From Streptomyces sp. WAC06614 (GTDB lineage: Bacteria > Actinomycetota > Actinomycetes > Streptomycetales > Streptomycetaceae), in assembly GCF_003949795.1 (NCBI RefSeq), contig NZ_RPRY01000011.1, forward strand, positions 1 to 51,105: DNA of 51,105 bases, given 5' to 3'. The translations under genes were made by a program, and so were the position numbers. The notes beneath the pieces are model-generated. The model did no database searches. It had not been told where the DNA came from and was given only the letters and a program-made list of their open reading frames with translations. Of this stretch, positions 18,162 to 27,777 are shown in pieces; within the stretch, counting starts at the first letter, position 1; every line of letters begins with the position of its first letter.

Positions 18162-18701
18162 GTGTTGGAACTGGCGATCCTGGGCTTCCTGTACGAGCAA
18201 CCGCTGCACGGCTACGAGCTGAAGCGGCGCGTCGCGCATCTCACCGGCCATGTCCGGCCCATCGCGGACGGCACGCTCTACCCGGCCATCAAGCGACTGG
18301 AGAAGGCCGGCCTGCTGAGCCGGCAGACCGAGCCCGGCACCCGGGCCGCACCGCGGCACGTCCTCACCCTCACCGGCCTGGGCCAGGAAGAGCTGCGCCG
18401 GCGGCTGCGCGAGGCCGACGGCGTCGAGATCAGCGACGAGAACCACTGGTTCACCGTCCTGGCCTTCCTGCGCCACCTGGAGGACCCCGACCAGCAGGCC
18501 GCCGTCCTGCGCCGCCGCCTGGCCTTCCTCCAGGAGCCGAGCAGCTTCTTCTACGAGGGCGAACGACCGCTCGGTGCCGAAGAGTTCGACGACCCCTTCC
18601 GCCAGGGCCTGCTCACCATCGCCCGCGCCACCAGCCACACCGAACTGCGCTGGCTGGACACCACCCTGGAGGCGCTCGCCCCCACGTCGGACGCGCGCTG
18701 A
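18162..18701 (+). CDS. PadR family transcriptional regulator
   Basis: This 179-residue regulator starts VLELAILGFLYEQPLHGYELKRRV, the classic PadR N-terminal winged helix, followed by the wing region IADGTLYPAIKRLEKAGLLSRQTEPGTR and a C-terminal helical effector/dimer domain (ENHWFTVLAFLRHLEDPDQQ). GTG 18162 is chosen because the family normally begins at this residue; GTG 18144 is an in-frame alternative six residues upstream. PadR proteins are usually repressors released by small ligands. The divergent alpha/beta hydrolase is its probable target. Confidence 0.9.
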   Translation: MLELAILGFLYEQPLHGYELKRRVAHLTGHVRPIADGTLYPAIKRLEKAGLLSRQTEPGTRAAPRHVLTLTGLGQEELRRRLREADGVEISDENHWFTVLAFLRHLEDPDQQAAVLRRRLAFLQEPSSFFYEGERPLGAEEFDDPFRQGLLTIARATSHTELRWLDTTLEALAPTSDAR

Positions 18702-18764
18702 CGCTCCAGGCCCGCGGCCCGGCCGGCCGGCGACCCGTCAGACGCACCCTCGGGGAGCCGGCGG

Positions 18765-18918
18765 TCGGCCGCAGCGGCTCCTTCACGTGGATCTCGTCCA
18801 GGGTGTCGACGACGCCTTCCGCCGCGTTCAGGTGGTAGCGGAAGGGGAGGCCCTTGTCCCGGTGTGTGTCCAGCCGGGAGGTCAGTTCGCTGGTGGAAGG
18901 CGGCTTGCGGAGCGGCTG
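18765..18918 (-). other. Coding-like relic without start
   Basis: One minus-strand frame here reads like protein (PSTSELTSRLDTHRDKGLPF, then RYHLNAAEGVVDTLDEIHV) but has no plausible start and runs on into the PadR gene end. It may be the remains of a small gene in the 293-base gap. No family recognised. Confidence 0.25.
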
Positions 18919-18994
18919 CCCGCGCGGGCGGTGTGCACGGCCCGCGGTCGCTCTCGTTGATCACCTTCGGTAGGCGGCCTGGCACCATAGGTCG

Positions 18995-20482
18995 GTGCCC
19001 TCGTCCTTCGAACGTCCTGTCGTCGTCGCGCAGCGGAACCTGCCGGTGTTGCTGCGCGGCCTGGCGGGCAACCCTTCCGCACCGCCGGAGGTTCTTGTGC
19101 GCCTCGCAGCGGTGACCATCGATCGAACCGAGCTCGCACGGCGCCGCGACCTGCCCGCGCAGGCCGCGGTGATCCTTGCCGGTGACGAGGAGGTGAAGCT
19201 GCGGTCGGAGCTCGCGGCGCATCCGCATCTCCCGGCCGAGGTCCAGATCGTGCTCGCCCGAGACGTCGACCCGCGGGTGCGTGGCCGGTTGGCGGAGGGT
19301 GCCGAGTACTTCACCACCGTCGGCGTGCACGGGCGGCATTTCGCGGGGCCGTTGTCCCACGAGGTCTACGATCTGCTGGCACGGGACCCGGAGCCGAAGG
19401 TCCGCCGTGCATTGGCGTTCAACCGCCACCTGCCCGACGACATCCGGGCCAGGATGCTCGATGACGGGGACGCGCGAACGGCCGCCATCGCCGCCGTCGA
19501 GTGGAACCCTGCGCCGACCGCCCGGATCGCAGAACTCCTTGCGCGGGTCACCGGCGCCTTCGGCCGTGAGCTGCTCCTGCTCCGCCTGGACGGTCCGCTT
19601 CCCGCCGGGGCCGCCCGCGGCCTGCTCGCCGACATCGAGTCCTCCCCCGCGGACCCGGCGGACAGCGAGGGGCTCCTGCAGCAGATCGCCGCGACCGCCG
19701 ACCTGGCCGCCGACCTGGCTGCCGACCTGGCTGCCGACCTGACGGACCGCTTCCTGGCGGACCCGCAGCTGCGCGTTGCTGTCGCGGCCAATCCGACCCT
19801 GGACCCCCGGCATGTCGCGGCTCTGGCACACGATCCCGACAACCAGGTCCGCGCGGCAGTCGTCGCACGCCATGGCCTCGATCCGGTCCTGCGTGAGTCG
19901 GTGGCTGTGGAGTACGACGACGGGAGCAGCGGCAACACCGTCGCCTGGCTGCTGACCGAAGACCTCTCCGCATCCGATCAGGTCGCCTTCGCGCGAAGTC
20001 GCCACCAGGTCTTCCGTAAGACGCTGGCCATGCGCACCGATCTGTCCGACGAGGCCGTGGAGATCCTCGCTCTCGACGAGAGCTTCGCCGTGCGGCTGTT
20101 CGTGTGCGAACGCCAACGGAACGCCCCGGGTTGGCTGCTGGCACACATGGCCGCCGAGTGGAAGAGCTACAGCCGCTGGGACATGCTCGCCCACAAGAAC
20201 TTCCCCGCCGATGCCGCCACTGCCCTGGCCCGCTCCGACGACCCGCATGACCGGGTCGTCGCCGCAGCGCATCCCGGGCTGCCGATCGAAACGATCGAAG
20301 CGCTGCTGGCCGACCACGCCGACCACGTGCGACGTCACGCGGCGACCAACCCGTCGATCCCGACCGACCGGCTGATCACCCTCCTCGAGGCCGACGAGAC
20401 GGCCGTGGCCTCCGGGGCGGCCACGAACCGGACGCTTCCCGTCGTGACGATGCACCAGGTGCTCGATCGAGCCGGGCTGTAA
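18995..20482 (+). CDS. Leucine-rich-repeat variant (LRV) protein
   Basis: This 495-residue protein starts at GTG 18995. It is a solenoid of helical repeats of about 24-30 residues with the pattern ...LARDPEPKVRRALAFNRHLPDD..., ...LADPQLRVAVAANPTLDPRHVAALAHDPDNQVRAAVVARHG..., the type called leucine-rich repeat variant or HEAT-like. Alternating Asp-Pro turns and NP(T/S) motifs mark at least eight repeats. No signal peptide or membrane span is seen. Such proteins are protein-binding scaffolds; the partner is unknown. An internal tandem ADLAADLAADL (around residue 235) comes from a short DNA repeat. Confidence 0.75.
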   Translation: MPSSFERPVVVAQRNLPVLLRGLAGNPSAPPEVLVRLAAVTIDRTELARRRDLPAQAAVILAGDEEVKLRSELAAHPHLPAEVQIVLARDVDPRVRGRLAEGAEYFTTVGVHGRHFAGPLSHEVYDLLARDPEPKVRRALAFNRHLPDDIRARMLDDGDARTAAIAAVEWNPAPTARIAELLARVTGAFGRELLLLRLDGPLPAGAARGLLADIESSPADPADSEGLLQQIAATADLAADLAADLAADLTDRFLADPQLRVAVAANPTLDPRHVAALAHDPDNQVRAAVVARHGLDPVLRESVAVEYDDGSSGNTVAWLLTEDLSASDQVAFARSRHQVFRKTLAMRTDLSDEAVEILALDESFAVRLFVCERQRNAPGWLLAHMAAEWKSYSRWDMLAHKNFPADAATALARSDDPHDRVVAAAHPGLPIETIEALLADHADHVRRHAATNPSIPTDRLITLLEADETAVASGAATNRTLPVVTMHQVLDRAGL

Positions 20483-20534
20483 AGCGTCCCCTCCTCTCGG
20501 TCGAGGACTTCGAGGTACGTCGCCCGGAGGCCGG

Positions 20535-20579
20535 GATCGGCGTGATCGGCGTGATCGGCGTGATCGGCGTGATCGGCGG
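20535..20579. repeat. Tandem 9-bp repeat
   Basis: Four exact copies and one variant of GATCGGCGT lie head to tail in the 244-base gap between the LRV gene and the convergent S51 peptidase gene. A sixth partial copy follows after a few bases. No gene is supported in this gap. Confidence 0.8.
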
Positions 20580-20726
20580 GCTGATCGGCGTGGCCGCGGG
20601 ACACGCGCTGCACGGCCTGGTCATGCCGGTGATGGGGCGCGCCGTGGGCTCCGTTCTGCCGCCGGCCGCCCTTGACGTGTACGGGCCGGGCACCGGCGAG
20701 GGCGTGTCGGCTCGGGCGGGCCGGCG

Positions 20727-22145
20727 TCAGGTGGTGGTGACGTGGCAGGTGTAGGGGGCGGGGCCGGAGCCTGCGTAGGCGGCGACTTCGAGGTGGTAGG
20801 TGCCGGTGGTCGTCGCGGCGTGGGTGAGGGCTTCGTCGGCGCCTGCGCCGTCGTTGACGGACCGTGCGAGGGTGCTGCCGCCTGCGTCGAGCAGGTAGAG
20901 GTCGGCGTCGTAGTCGTCGGGGACGTCGCACCGGACGTCCGCGCGCCGGCCCGTGGTGAGGTGGATCGCGAAGTAGTCGCGGTCACCGGTGGTGGCCAGG
21001 CTGCCGGTGAGCGCGGCGGGCGGGCTCAGGGGGGTGGCGTCGTCCGCCCTGTCGCGGGTGTCGTTGGGTTCGGTCTCGGTGAGGGCGGGGGCGGCCGTGC
21101 ACGGGGTCTGCGGGGTGCCGTCGTAGAGGTGCGGGTCGGGGACTCCGGCGGTGACGCCGCGCAGGTAGTAGCCGCAGGTGGGGCGGTGGGCGAAGTCGAA
21201 GGTGGTGCCGGGGATGAGCTTCCAGATCTTGAAGTCGGTGTAGGTCAGGGGCCGGCGGGCCGCTACCTGTTCGCCCGGGTGGTCGCCGAGGACGACGTAG
21301 CTGTTCTTGCCGTAGGCGGTGGCCAGACCGTTCTTGTCGATGTGGAGCGAGCCACCGCCCTCCTCGACACCGACGCCCCAGGCGGAGCCGGCTGAGGTCA
21401 GGCCGTCCTTGAGGAAGCGGGCGACGAAGGCCATGAGGCGGCCCATCCGGTCGCGGGCGACGAAGTGGGAGTCGTTGACGACGTTGTCGTAGTGGTTCCA
21501 GGTGAACAGGCCGGTGGTGAAGCTGAGGGAGCGGCCGTAGGGGTCGGCGAGGGCTTCGGTGCTGGTGACGCTGCCGTTGCAGGCGTCGTAGACGATCGGA
21601 CTGTTGACATGGTGGCCGGCGCTGCCGCCGCCCGATCCTCCTCCCTTGGCCACGACCGACTCGACCGACGCTTCGAGGGCGGTTCCCTTCCAGGCGGTGT
21701 AGCGGCACTGGTCGCCGCCGGCGAAGTACACGAACTCGGCGTTGCGCACGTCGGCGTCGACCTGGGCGTTGCCCGCGTCGGAGGTGGCGGTCAGGGTCCA
21801 GGTGGTGCAGGAGTTGACGCCGGGCAGGGTCATGACGGTGTCGCACTCGGGTGTCCTGCTGCCGCTGGTGGGTGCCGATCCGGCCAGGACGACCACGTCC
21901 AGGCTGCCGGTGCCGCCGCGGATGTCGTCGATCGCGCGGCTCATGGAGCCGGGCACGACCGCGCCGGCGCCGTTCATGGTGTAGGCGGGGCCCTGCCAGG
22001 AGGGGCGGGAGACGTCCGTCGCGCTGCCCAGGCGGATACGGGATGCGGCGGCGTGTGCGGGCGTGGCGGCGACGAGGAGGCCGGGCAGCACCAGCAGGGC
22101 TGCCGCGGCTGCGGCGGGTCGGGGTCGGCGGGTGGTCCGTTGCAT
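20727..22145 (-). CDS. Secreted cyanophycinase-like (S51) peptidase with PPC domain
   Basis: This 472-residue exported protein has an Ala-rich signal peptide (residues 1 to about 34, ending AHAAA). The peptidase part has FAGGDQCRYT and the nucleophile loop GGGSGGGSAGHH around residues 168-180, as in cyanophycinase, where Ser in GxSAG attacks beta-linked Asp-Arg bonds. The loop is less canonical than GSSAGA, so activity is uncertain. After about residue 350 comes ETEPNDTRDRADDATPL followed by a beta-rich PPC (pre-peptidase C-terminal) domain (DRDYFAIHL, DADLYLLDAGGSTLA). ATG 22145 follows GAGGA. It is divergent from an amino acid ABC transporter operon that encodes a second S51 member. Confidence 0.8.
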   Translation of the reverse strand: MQRTTRRPRPAAAAAALLVLPGLLVAATPAHAAASRIRLGSATDVSRPSWQGPAYTMNGAGAVVPGSMSRAIDDIRGGTGSLDVVVLAGSAPTSGSRTPECDTVMTLPGVNSCTTWTLTATSDAGNAQVDADVRNAEFVYFAGGDQCRYTAWKGTALEASVESVVAKGGGSGGGSAGHHVNSPIVYDACNGSVTSTEALADPYGRSLSFTTGLFTWNHYDNVVNDSHFVARDRMGRLMAFVARFLKDGLTSAGSAWGVGVEEGGGSLHIDKNGLATAYGKNSYVVLGDHPGEQVAARRPLTYTDFKIWKLIPGTTFDFAHRPTCGYYLRGVTAGVPDPHLYDGTPQTPCTAAPALTETEPNDTRDRADDATPLSPPAALTGSLATTGDRDYFAIHLTTGRRADVRCDVPDDYDADLYLLDAGGSTLARSVNDGAGADEALTHAATTTGTYHLEVAAYAGSGPAPYTCHVTTT

Positions 22146-22461
22146 GGCGGCGTCCTCGATCGGTGGGTGGGATGGCGACGCGGAATCCAGTGCGCCTGGA
22201 GTAGTAGCGGAAGATACAAGCCAGGCTGGTTCGTGAACAGATGTAACGCCGAGATGACTTGGCCGCGCGCCCAAGGGGCCACACGGCAGGGCTTTTGCTG
22301 ACGAAGCGGTCGAGCCGGCACCCGAAGTGAGGACCCCACCGAGAAGTAACGTGCGATACATCTAGTCATTTCTCGCGTTCATCTGTAACTTCCGGTGTGG
22401 CTCGCCGACGGCAGCCGTCCTCCGGTGTCTTCCCTCCCCTTGTGAACGAGGTCCGAGAGTC
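22146..22461. promoter_or_regulatory. Divergent promoter region with repeated CATCTG motifs
   Basis: This 316-base A/T-enriched gap separates the S51 peptidase gene from the ABC transporter operon. GAACAGATGTAAC (22235-22247) and GTTCATCTGTAAC (22377-22389) are related, roughly inverted elements, and ATACATCT occurs again at 22356-22363. Together they suggest one regulator acting on both transcription units; the RpiR protein at the end of the transporter operon is the natural candidate. Confidence 0.45.
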
Positions 22462-22485
22462 ATGCACGCAAGAGTCATGCACGCA
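22456..22485 (+). repeat. Exact 15-bp tandem duplication over a start codon
   Basis: AGAGTCATGCACGCA occurs twice in direct succession (22456-22470 and 22471-22485). Each copy contains an ATG in the same frame, so the binding-protein gene has two equivalent starts, 22462 and 22477. Confidence 0.95.
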
Positions 22486-23442
22486 CGTACACCCTTCGCC
22501 CGCTCCCTGACCGCGGCGCTCACCGCGCTCACCGCGCTCACCGCGTCCGCCGCCCTGTCGGCGTGCGGCCGCAGTGAGACCGCGACCCCCGCCCCCGCCC
22601 CGTCCGGCGCCGACGTGGCCGGGGTGCGGGTCCAGCCCGACCAGGCCCTGCACGACGCACTGCCGGAGGCGATCAAGAAGTCCGGCACCGTACGGGTGGC
22701 GACCGACGTGCCCTACGCGCCGTTCGAGATGTTCGTCAAGGAGGGGCAGAGCGAGCTGACCGGCCTGGACTACGACCTCGGACAGGCGCTGGGCGCCAAG
22801 CTCGGGGTGAAGTTCGCCTTCACGCCGCAGAAGTTCGACGGCATCATCCCCGCGATCCAGGCCGGCAAGTACGACGTGGCGATCTCCGCCATCACCGACA
22901 CCAAGGAGCGCCAGCAGGTCGTCGACTTCGTGGACTACTCCCGGTCCGGCTCGGGCCTGCTGGTCGCCGACGGCAATCCGGCCAGGATCACCACCCTGGA
23001 CGACCTGTGCGGGCACCCGGCCGGTGTCCAGGCCGCCACCCACCAGGCCGACCTCCTCAAGGCCCACCAGTCCCGCTGCGCCGAGCTGGGCAGGCAGCCC
23101 ATCGACATCCAGACCTTCCCCAAGGACTCCGACGCCCAGCTCGCCCTGCGCGCGGGCAAGGTCGTCGCCGATGTGCTGACCAAGCCGGCCGCCGGATGGA
23201 CCGCCAAGACCGCCGAGAACGGCGCCGCCTTCGACTCCGTCGAGGACCCCGCGGCCCAGGGCGGGTACAAGGCCTCTTTCAATGGCATCGCGGTGTCCAA
23301 GAAGCAGCCGGAGCTGACCGATGTGATCCACAAGGCGCTGCAGCAACTCGTCGCCGACGGCACCCTGACGAAGATCTGCGACAAGTACGGCGTCGCGTCG
23401 ATCGCGGTCACGGAAGCCACGAAGAACGCGGGCGCCCAGTGA
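22462..23442 (+). CDS. Amino acid ABC transporter substrate-binding lipoprotein
   Basis: This 326-residue protein has a signal peptide with lipobox LSAC (Cys35) and then a type-II periplasmic fold: [72 protein letters not shown]. These are hallmarks of the polar amino acid (SBP family 3) binding proteins. It is anchored outside the membrane and delivers a polar or basic amino acid or small peptide to the permease encoded next. Its start region is duplicated. Its stop overlaps the permease start (GTGA). Confidence 0.93.
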   Translation: MHARVMHARTPFARSLTAALTALTALTASAALSACGRSETATPAPAPSGADVAGVRVQPDQALHDALPEAIKKSGTVRVATDVPYAPFEMFVKEGQSELTGLDYDLGQALGAKLGVKFAFTPQKFDGIIPAIQAGKYDVAISAITDTKERQQVVDFVDYSRSGSGLLVADGNPARITTLDDLCGHPAGVQAATHQADLLKAHQSRCAELGRQPIDIQTFPKDSDAQLALRAGKVVADVLTKPAAGWTAKTAENGAAFDSVEDPAAQGGYKASFNGIAVSKKQPELTDVIHKALQQLVADGTLTKICDKYGVASIAVTEATKNAGAQ

Positions 23443-24410
23443 CCGACACCACCACGGCGACCGGCACGCTTCACCCGGTGACCGCCACCTGCCAGGACGA
23501 GGCGCTCGACGTGGTGCCGGTGCGCCACTACGGGCGTTGGGCCGCGGCGGTCGCGGCGGTGGCCGGGCTGGCCGGCCTGGTCGGGTCGCTCGCCAAGAAC
23601 GACAACCTCCGCTGGGACGTCGTCGGCGACTACCTCTTCGCCGGTTTGATCTTCGACGGGATGGCCACCACCTTGTGGCTGACCGCCGCCGCCATGGCCC
23701 TGGGGCTGGCCCTCGGGACGGTCGTCGCCGTCATGCGCCTGTCGTCCAGCCCCGTGCTGTACGGCCTGTCGTCCCTGTTCGTGTGGGCCTTCCGCGGCAC
23801 ACCGCTACTCGTCCAGATCATCTTCTGGGGGTACGCCGCAGCCCTGTACTCCCAGATCAAGATAGGGATCCCGTTCACGGACGTCACCTTCGTCTCCTGG
23901 GACACCAACACCGTCCTGACCCCCGCGGTGGCCGCCCTCCTGGCCCTCGGCCTGAACGAAGCCGCCTACGCCTCCGAGATCGTCCGCGCGGGGATCCAGT
24001 CCGTCGACCCCGGGCAGGCCGAGGCCGCGCACTCGCTGGGCATGCGCCCGGCGCTGACCATGCGGCGGATCGTCCTGCCGCAGGCCCTGAGGGTCATCAT
24101 CCCGCCCATGGGCAACGAGACCATCAACATGCTCAAGATGACCGCCCTGGTCTCGGTGATCGCCGCCCACGACCTGATGTCGAACATCCAGGAGGTGTAC
24201 GCCCAGAACTACCAGGTGATCCCCCTGCTGGTCGTCGCCAGTTGCTGGTACCTGGCGCTCGTCTCCCTGCTGAGCATCCCGCAGACCTGGCTGGAGCGCC
24301 GCTACGGGCGCGGCGCGGCCCGCGGCCGCAGCACCCCGGCGTTCCGGCGGCTGCTCGGCGGCGCCGGCACCGGCTGGGCCCGCCGTACGAGGAAGGAGTC
24401 CGGGCGATGA
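23439..24410 (+). CDS. Polar amino acid ABC transporter permease
   Basis: This 323-residue membrane protein has a cytoplasmic N-terminus, an extra N-terminal helix ([19 protein letters not shown]) and then the HisM/GlnP-type permease core. Its EAA loop reads [24 protein letters not shown], the contact site for the ATPase. Start GTG 23439 overlaps the binding-protein stop and its own stop overlaps the ATPase start, so the three genes are translationally coupled. Only one permease gene is present, so it probably forms a homodimer. Confidence 0.93.
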   Translation: MTDTTTATGTLHPVTATCQDEALDVVPVRHYGRWAAAVAAVAGLAGLVGSLAKNDNLRWDVVGDYLFAGLIFDGMATTLWLTAAAMALGLALGTVVAVMRLSSSPVLYGLSSLFVWAFRGTPLLVQIIFWGYAAALYSQIKIGIPFTDVTFVSWDTNTVLTPAVAALLALGLNEAAYASEIVRAGIQSVDPGQAEAAHSLGMRPALTMRRIVLPQALRVIIPPMGNETINMLKMTALVSVIAAHDLMSNIQEVYAQNYQVIPLLVVASCWYLALVSLLSIPQTWLERRYGRGAARGRSTPAFRRLLGGAGTGWARRTRKESGR

Positions 24411-25171
24411 GCAGGCCCATGGTCCAGGCGCGTGGCGTCCACAAGAACTACGGCGGCCTCCACGTGCTGCGGGGCATCGACCTGACGGTCGAGCGCGGTC
24501 AGGTCTGCTGTCTGCTGGGGCCCTCGGGCTCGGGCAAGTCGACCTTCCTGCGGTGCATCAACCACCTCGAAACCGTGGACGGCGGCACACTGGCCGTCGA
24601 CGGCGACCTCGTGGGCCACCGCCGCCGCGGCGGCAAGCTGTACGAACTGCGCGAGCGGGAGGTCGCCGAGCGCCGCCGCGACATCGGCATGGTCTTCCAG
24701 CGTTTCCACCTCTTCCCCCACATGACCGCGCTGGAGAACATCTGCGAGGCGCCCGTGAAGGTCGCGGGCGTCTCCAAGCCCGACGCCGAGGCCGAAGCGC
24801 ACCGGCTCCTGGAGCAGGTGGGACTCGCGGACCGGGCCGGCCACTACCCCGCGCAGCTGTCCGGCGGACAGCAGCAGCGCGTGGCCATCGCCCGTGCACT
24901 GGCGATGAGGCCGAAGCTGATGCTCTTCGACGAGCCGACCTCGGCCCTCGACCCCGAGCTGGTGGGTGACGTGTTGGACGTGATGCGGCGCCTCGCCGCC
25001 GACGGGATGACCATGGTCGTGGTCACGCACGAGATCGGCTTCGCCCGGGAGGTCGCCGACACGGCCGTGTTCATGGACGAGGGCGTCGTCGTCGAAGCGG
25101 GCGACCCGCGCACGGTCCTGACCGATCCGGCGCAGGAGCGGACCCGCGCGTTCCTGTCCAAGGTCCTGTGA
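24407..25171 (+). CDS. Amino acid ABC transporter ATP-binding protein
   Basis: This 254-residue ATPase has Walker [11 protein letters not shown]-loop [13 protein letters not shown], signature LSGGQQQR, Walker [13 protein letters not shown] and the switch His in [10 protein letters not shown]. The overall sequence fits the polar amino acid (GlnQ/HisP-like) class. It energises uptake with the adjacent permease and lipoprotein. The gene overlaps both neighbours by four bases. Confidence 0.95.
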   Translation: MSRPMVQARGVHKNYGGLHVLRGIDLTVERGQVCCLLGPSGSGKSTFLRCINHLETVDGGTLAVDGDLVGHRRRGGKLYELREREVAERRRDIGMVFQRFHLFPHMTALENICEAPVKVAGVSKPDAEAEAHRLLEQVGLADRAGHYPAQLSGGQQQRVAIARALAMRPKLMLFDEPTSALDPELVGDVLDVMRRLAADGMTMVVVTHEIGFAREVADTAVFMDEGVVVEAGDPRTVLTDPAQERTRAFLSKVL

Positions 25172-26382
25172 CCGCCCCGGTCCGCCCGCAGCCGTCCGCC
25201 CGGACGCTGCGGGCCCGCGCCGCCGCGCGGCACAGCGAGTACCTGGCCGACCTCGCCGCCCTGGTGGCCATCGACTCCGGCTCCTACAGCCCCGACGGGA
25301 TCGACCGCGTCGCCGCCTGGTTCGCGGACCGGCTGGAACGCCACGGCGCCACCACCCGCACCGTGCCCGCCGGACGCCACCGGGGGCGGGCGCTGGGCAG
25401 CGCGCTCGTCGCCCGGAAGAAGGGCGCCAGGAGGGCGGCGGACGGAGGGCGGCGCATCCTCCTCGCCGGCCACATGGACACCGTCTTCGACGACGGCACC
25501 GCGGCCGCCCGCCCCTTCACCCTCACCGGGTCGTTGGCGCACGGGCCGGGTGTCAGCGACGACAAGGGCGGTCTCCTGGCGGGACTGAGCGCGCTGGAGA
25601 TCCTGGCCGAGGAGGGGTTCGACGACTACGACGAGATCGTCTTCCTCGCGACGCCGGACGAGGAGATCGGCTCCCCGGGCAGCGCCCCCCTCACCCGGAC
25701 CCTGGCGGCCGAGGCCGACTTCGCGCTGGCCCTGGAGTGCGCCCGCGAGAACGGCGATGTGGTCGTCGCCCGGAAGGGAGTTGCCGAGTACCTCGTCACC
25801 GTCACGGGTAAGGCGGCGCACGCCGGCATCGAGCCCGAGCGCGGCGCCCACGCCGCTCTCGCCGCGGCCCATCTGACCATCGCCCTGCAGTCCCTCAACG
25901 AGCAGGAGGACGACGCGACGATCAACGTCGGTGTCGTCCGCGCCGGCAGCCGCCCCAACATCGTCCCCGAGCGGGCCGAACTCCACATCGAGGTCCGGGC
26001 GACCACCACCGCCTGCCTGGACCGTATCGGCCACGCCATCGGGGCGACCGCGGCGCGCCTGCCCGTCCTCGGTACGACCGCCACGGTGCGGCAGCTGGAC
26101 CTGTGCCCGCCGATGGAGGCGACGGGCGGCAACCGCCGGATGCTGGCGCTCGCCCACGGTGCCGGCCGCGAACTGGGCATCGCCTTCGGGGCGACGCGCA
26201 CCGGAGGCGTCGGCGACGCCAACACCATCGCCGCCACCGGCACACCGGTCCTGGACGGCCTCGGCCCGGTCGGCGGCGCCGACCACACCCCCCAGGAATG
26301 GCTCGACACCACCACCGTCACGGACCGCGTCACCCTCCTCGCCCTGCTGATCGCCCGCCTGTGCGACACCACCGCCACCTGA
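25168..26382 (+). CDS. M20 family metallopeptidase
   Basis: This 404-residue cytosolic enzyme is a dinuclear zinc peptidase of family M20 (carboxypeptidase G2/ArgE-like). Visible motifs: GHMDTVF (metal His and Asp), GVSDDKGG (bridging Asp), PDEEIGS (catalytic Glu followed by a metal Glu), a dimerisation lid [17 protein letters not shown], and the C-terminal metal His in [10 protein letters not shown]. It overlaps the ATPase gene by four bases, so it is probably made with the transporter and cleaves the imported dipeptide or acyl amino acid. Given the flanking S51 enzymes, an isoaspartyl-type dipeptide is a reasonable guess, not a demonstrated one. Confidence 0.92.
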   Translation: MTAPVRPQPSARTLRARAAARHSEYLADLAALVAIDSGSYSPDGIDRVAAWFADRLERHGATTRTVPAGRHRGRALGSALVARKKGARRAADGGRRILLAGHMDTVFDDGTAAARPFTLTGSLAHGPGVSDDKGGLLAGLSALEILAEEGFDDYDEIVFLATPDEEIGSPGSAPLTRTLAAEADFALALECARENGDVVVARKGVAEYLVTVTGKAAHAGIEPERGAHAALAAAHLTIALQSLNEQEDDATINVGVVRAGSRPNIVPERAELHIEVRATTTACLDRIGHAIGATAARLPVLGTTATVRQLDLCPPMEATGGNRRMLALAHGAGRELGIAFGATRTGGVGDANTIAATGTPVLDGLGPVGGADHTPQEWLDTTTVTDRVTLLALLIARLCDTTAT

Positions 26383-26393
26383 ACGGAGTCCCC

Positions 26394-27680
26394 ATGCCCG
26401 GCACCCGCTCACGACACCGCCTGCTGGCCGCCACCACCACCCTGCTGCTGGCCGCCCTCACCGTCCCCGCCGCCCACGCCTCCCCCGTGCACGACCCGAC
26501 CCACGGCGGTTCGCTGGTGCTGGTCGGCGGCGGCCTCAAGGAGGACAACAAGGCCGTCTACGGCGAGATCATCGACCGCGCCGGCGGCGCCGCCGCCCGG
26601 ATCGGCGTCCTGACCGCGGCCTCCGTCCCCGCCAGCCAGGACCCGAACGCCGACGACCCGGCACGGTGCAGCAACTCGGCCTGCAACGGCGCCTACTACG
26701 CCTCACTGTTCGAGCGGCACGGAGCCGCCGACGCCCAGTGGATACCCGTCGACCTCGATCACCTCGGCAACGCGGACTCCGACACGGTCGTCGCCCAGGT
26801 CAACGCGATGACCGGCTTCTTCTTCGGCGGCGGCGACCAGTACCGCTACGTCACCACCCTCCTCCACGGCACCGCGCACACCGACAGCAAGGTCCTGGCC
26901 GCGATCCGCGCCAAGCTCGCCGCCGGCGCCGTCGTCGCGGGCTCCTCCGCCGGCGCGCAGATCATGGCCGGGGCCGACATGGTCACCGGCGGCGACTCCT
27001 ACGAGGCCCTGCGCGACGGCAGCAGCCCCGGCTACTTCGACGACCCGACCCGACCGGGCCACCTGCCCGCAGGCGGCTTCGGGTTCCTCCGCTCCGGCCT
27101 CCTCGACACCCACACCGGCGCCGCCGGCCGCGAAGGACGCGCCCTGCGCCTGGCCGCCGACACCGGCCACACGCGGGTCTACGGCCTCGAAGAGAACACT
27201 GCCCTCGTCATCGACCACCCCGGCACACCCGCCGAGACCGCCACCGTCAAGGGCACCCAGGGCCTGACCGTCCTGGACCTCCGCCAGGCCCGCGCGCACA
27301 CCACGACCGCCGGCTGGTCGCTGCACGGAGCCCGGTACACCTACCTCACCGACGGGGACCGCTACCTGCCCCGGACCTGGCAGGCCCTTCCGGCCCCCGG
27401 CAAGCGCCCCATCACCCCGACCGGCGACACCCCGGTCCCCACCAACACCGACGTCTTCTTCTCCCGAGCCAACCCCGGCGGCCGGCCCTACTCCCTCCTG
27501 AGCACCGCTCGTGCCCTTGCGGCCAGCCGCACCCGGCGCACCGCGACGGCTTCCACCTTCGAGACGCACCCGCGCTACACCGTGACGCTCACGCGTACAC
27601 ACCCGGCCACCGCCTGGGCCCACAGCTCTGCGGACCCGACGACGCTGACCTCGCTCGCCCTCGCCATCACCGCGCACTGA
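26394..27680 (+). CDS. Secreted cyanophycinase-like (S51) peptidase
   Basis: This 428-residue protein has an N-terminal signal peptide ending AHASP. It carries the S51 core: GGSLVLVGGGL, FFFGGGDQYRYV, and the nucleophile elbow VVAGSSAGAQIMAG (Ser near 185), all as in cyanophycinase, which hydrolyses the beta-Asp-Arg backbone of cyanophycin from the C-terminus. The N-terminal part contains a Cys pair (CSNSAC). The C-terminal 150 residues differ from intracellular CphB-type enzymes and are longer, consistent with an exported form. It lies 11 bases after the M20 gene, in the same operon as the transporter. Confidence 0.87.
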   Translation: MPGTRSRHRLLAATTTLLLAALTVPAAHASPVHDPTHGGSLVLVGGGLKEDNKAVYGEIIDRAGGAAARIGVLTAASVPASQDPNADDPARCSNSACNGAYYASLFERHGAADAQWIPVDLDHLGNADSDTVVAQVNAMTGFFFGGGDQYRYVTTLLHGTAHTDSKVLAAIRAKLAAGAVVAGSSAGAQIMAGADMVTGGDSYEALRDGSSPGYFDDPTRPGHLPAGGFGFLRSGLLDTHTGAAGREGRALRLAADTGHTRVYGLEENTALVIDHPGTPAETATVKGTQGLTVLDLRQARAHTTTAGWSLHGARYTYLTDGDRYLPRTWQALPAPGKRPITPTGDTPVPTNTDVFFSRANPGGRPYSLLSTARALAASRTRRTATASTFETHPRYTVTLTRTHPATAWAHSSADPTTLTSLALAITAH

Positions 27681-27777
27681 CCCCGGGACCAGCGCAAGCC
27701 GACACCTCCGTGTGCGCCGCGCCGGCACTAGGCTCGGCGGACACGGCACGACCCCTCCGGAAGGAAACCACCCGACG

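Noticed and set aside
18551..20455. A 634-codon minus-strand frame opposite PadR and the LRV gene
   Set aside because: Shadow frame; the plus strand carries the repeat protein with regular helical repeats.
20535..20579. CRISPR array
   Set aside because: The 9-bp units are contiguous and have no spacers.
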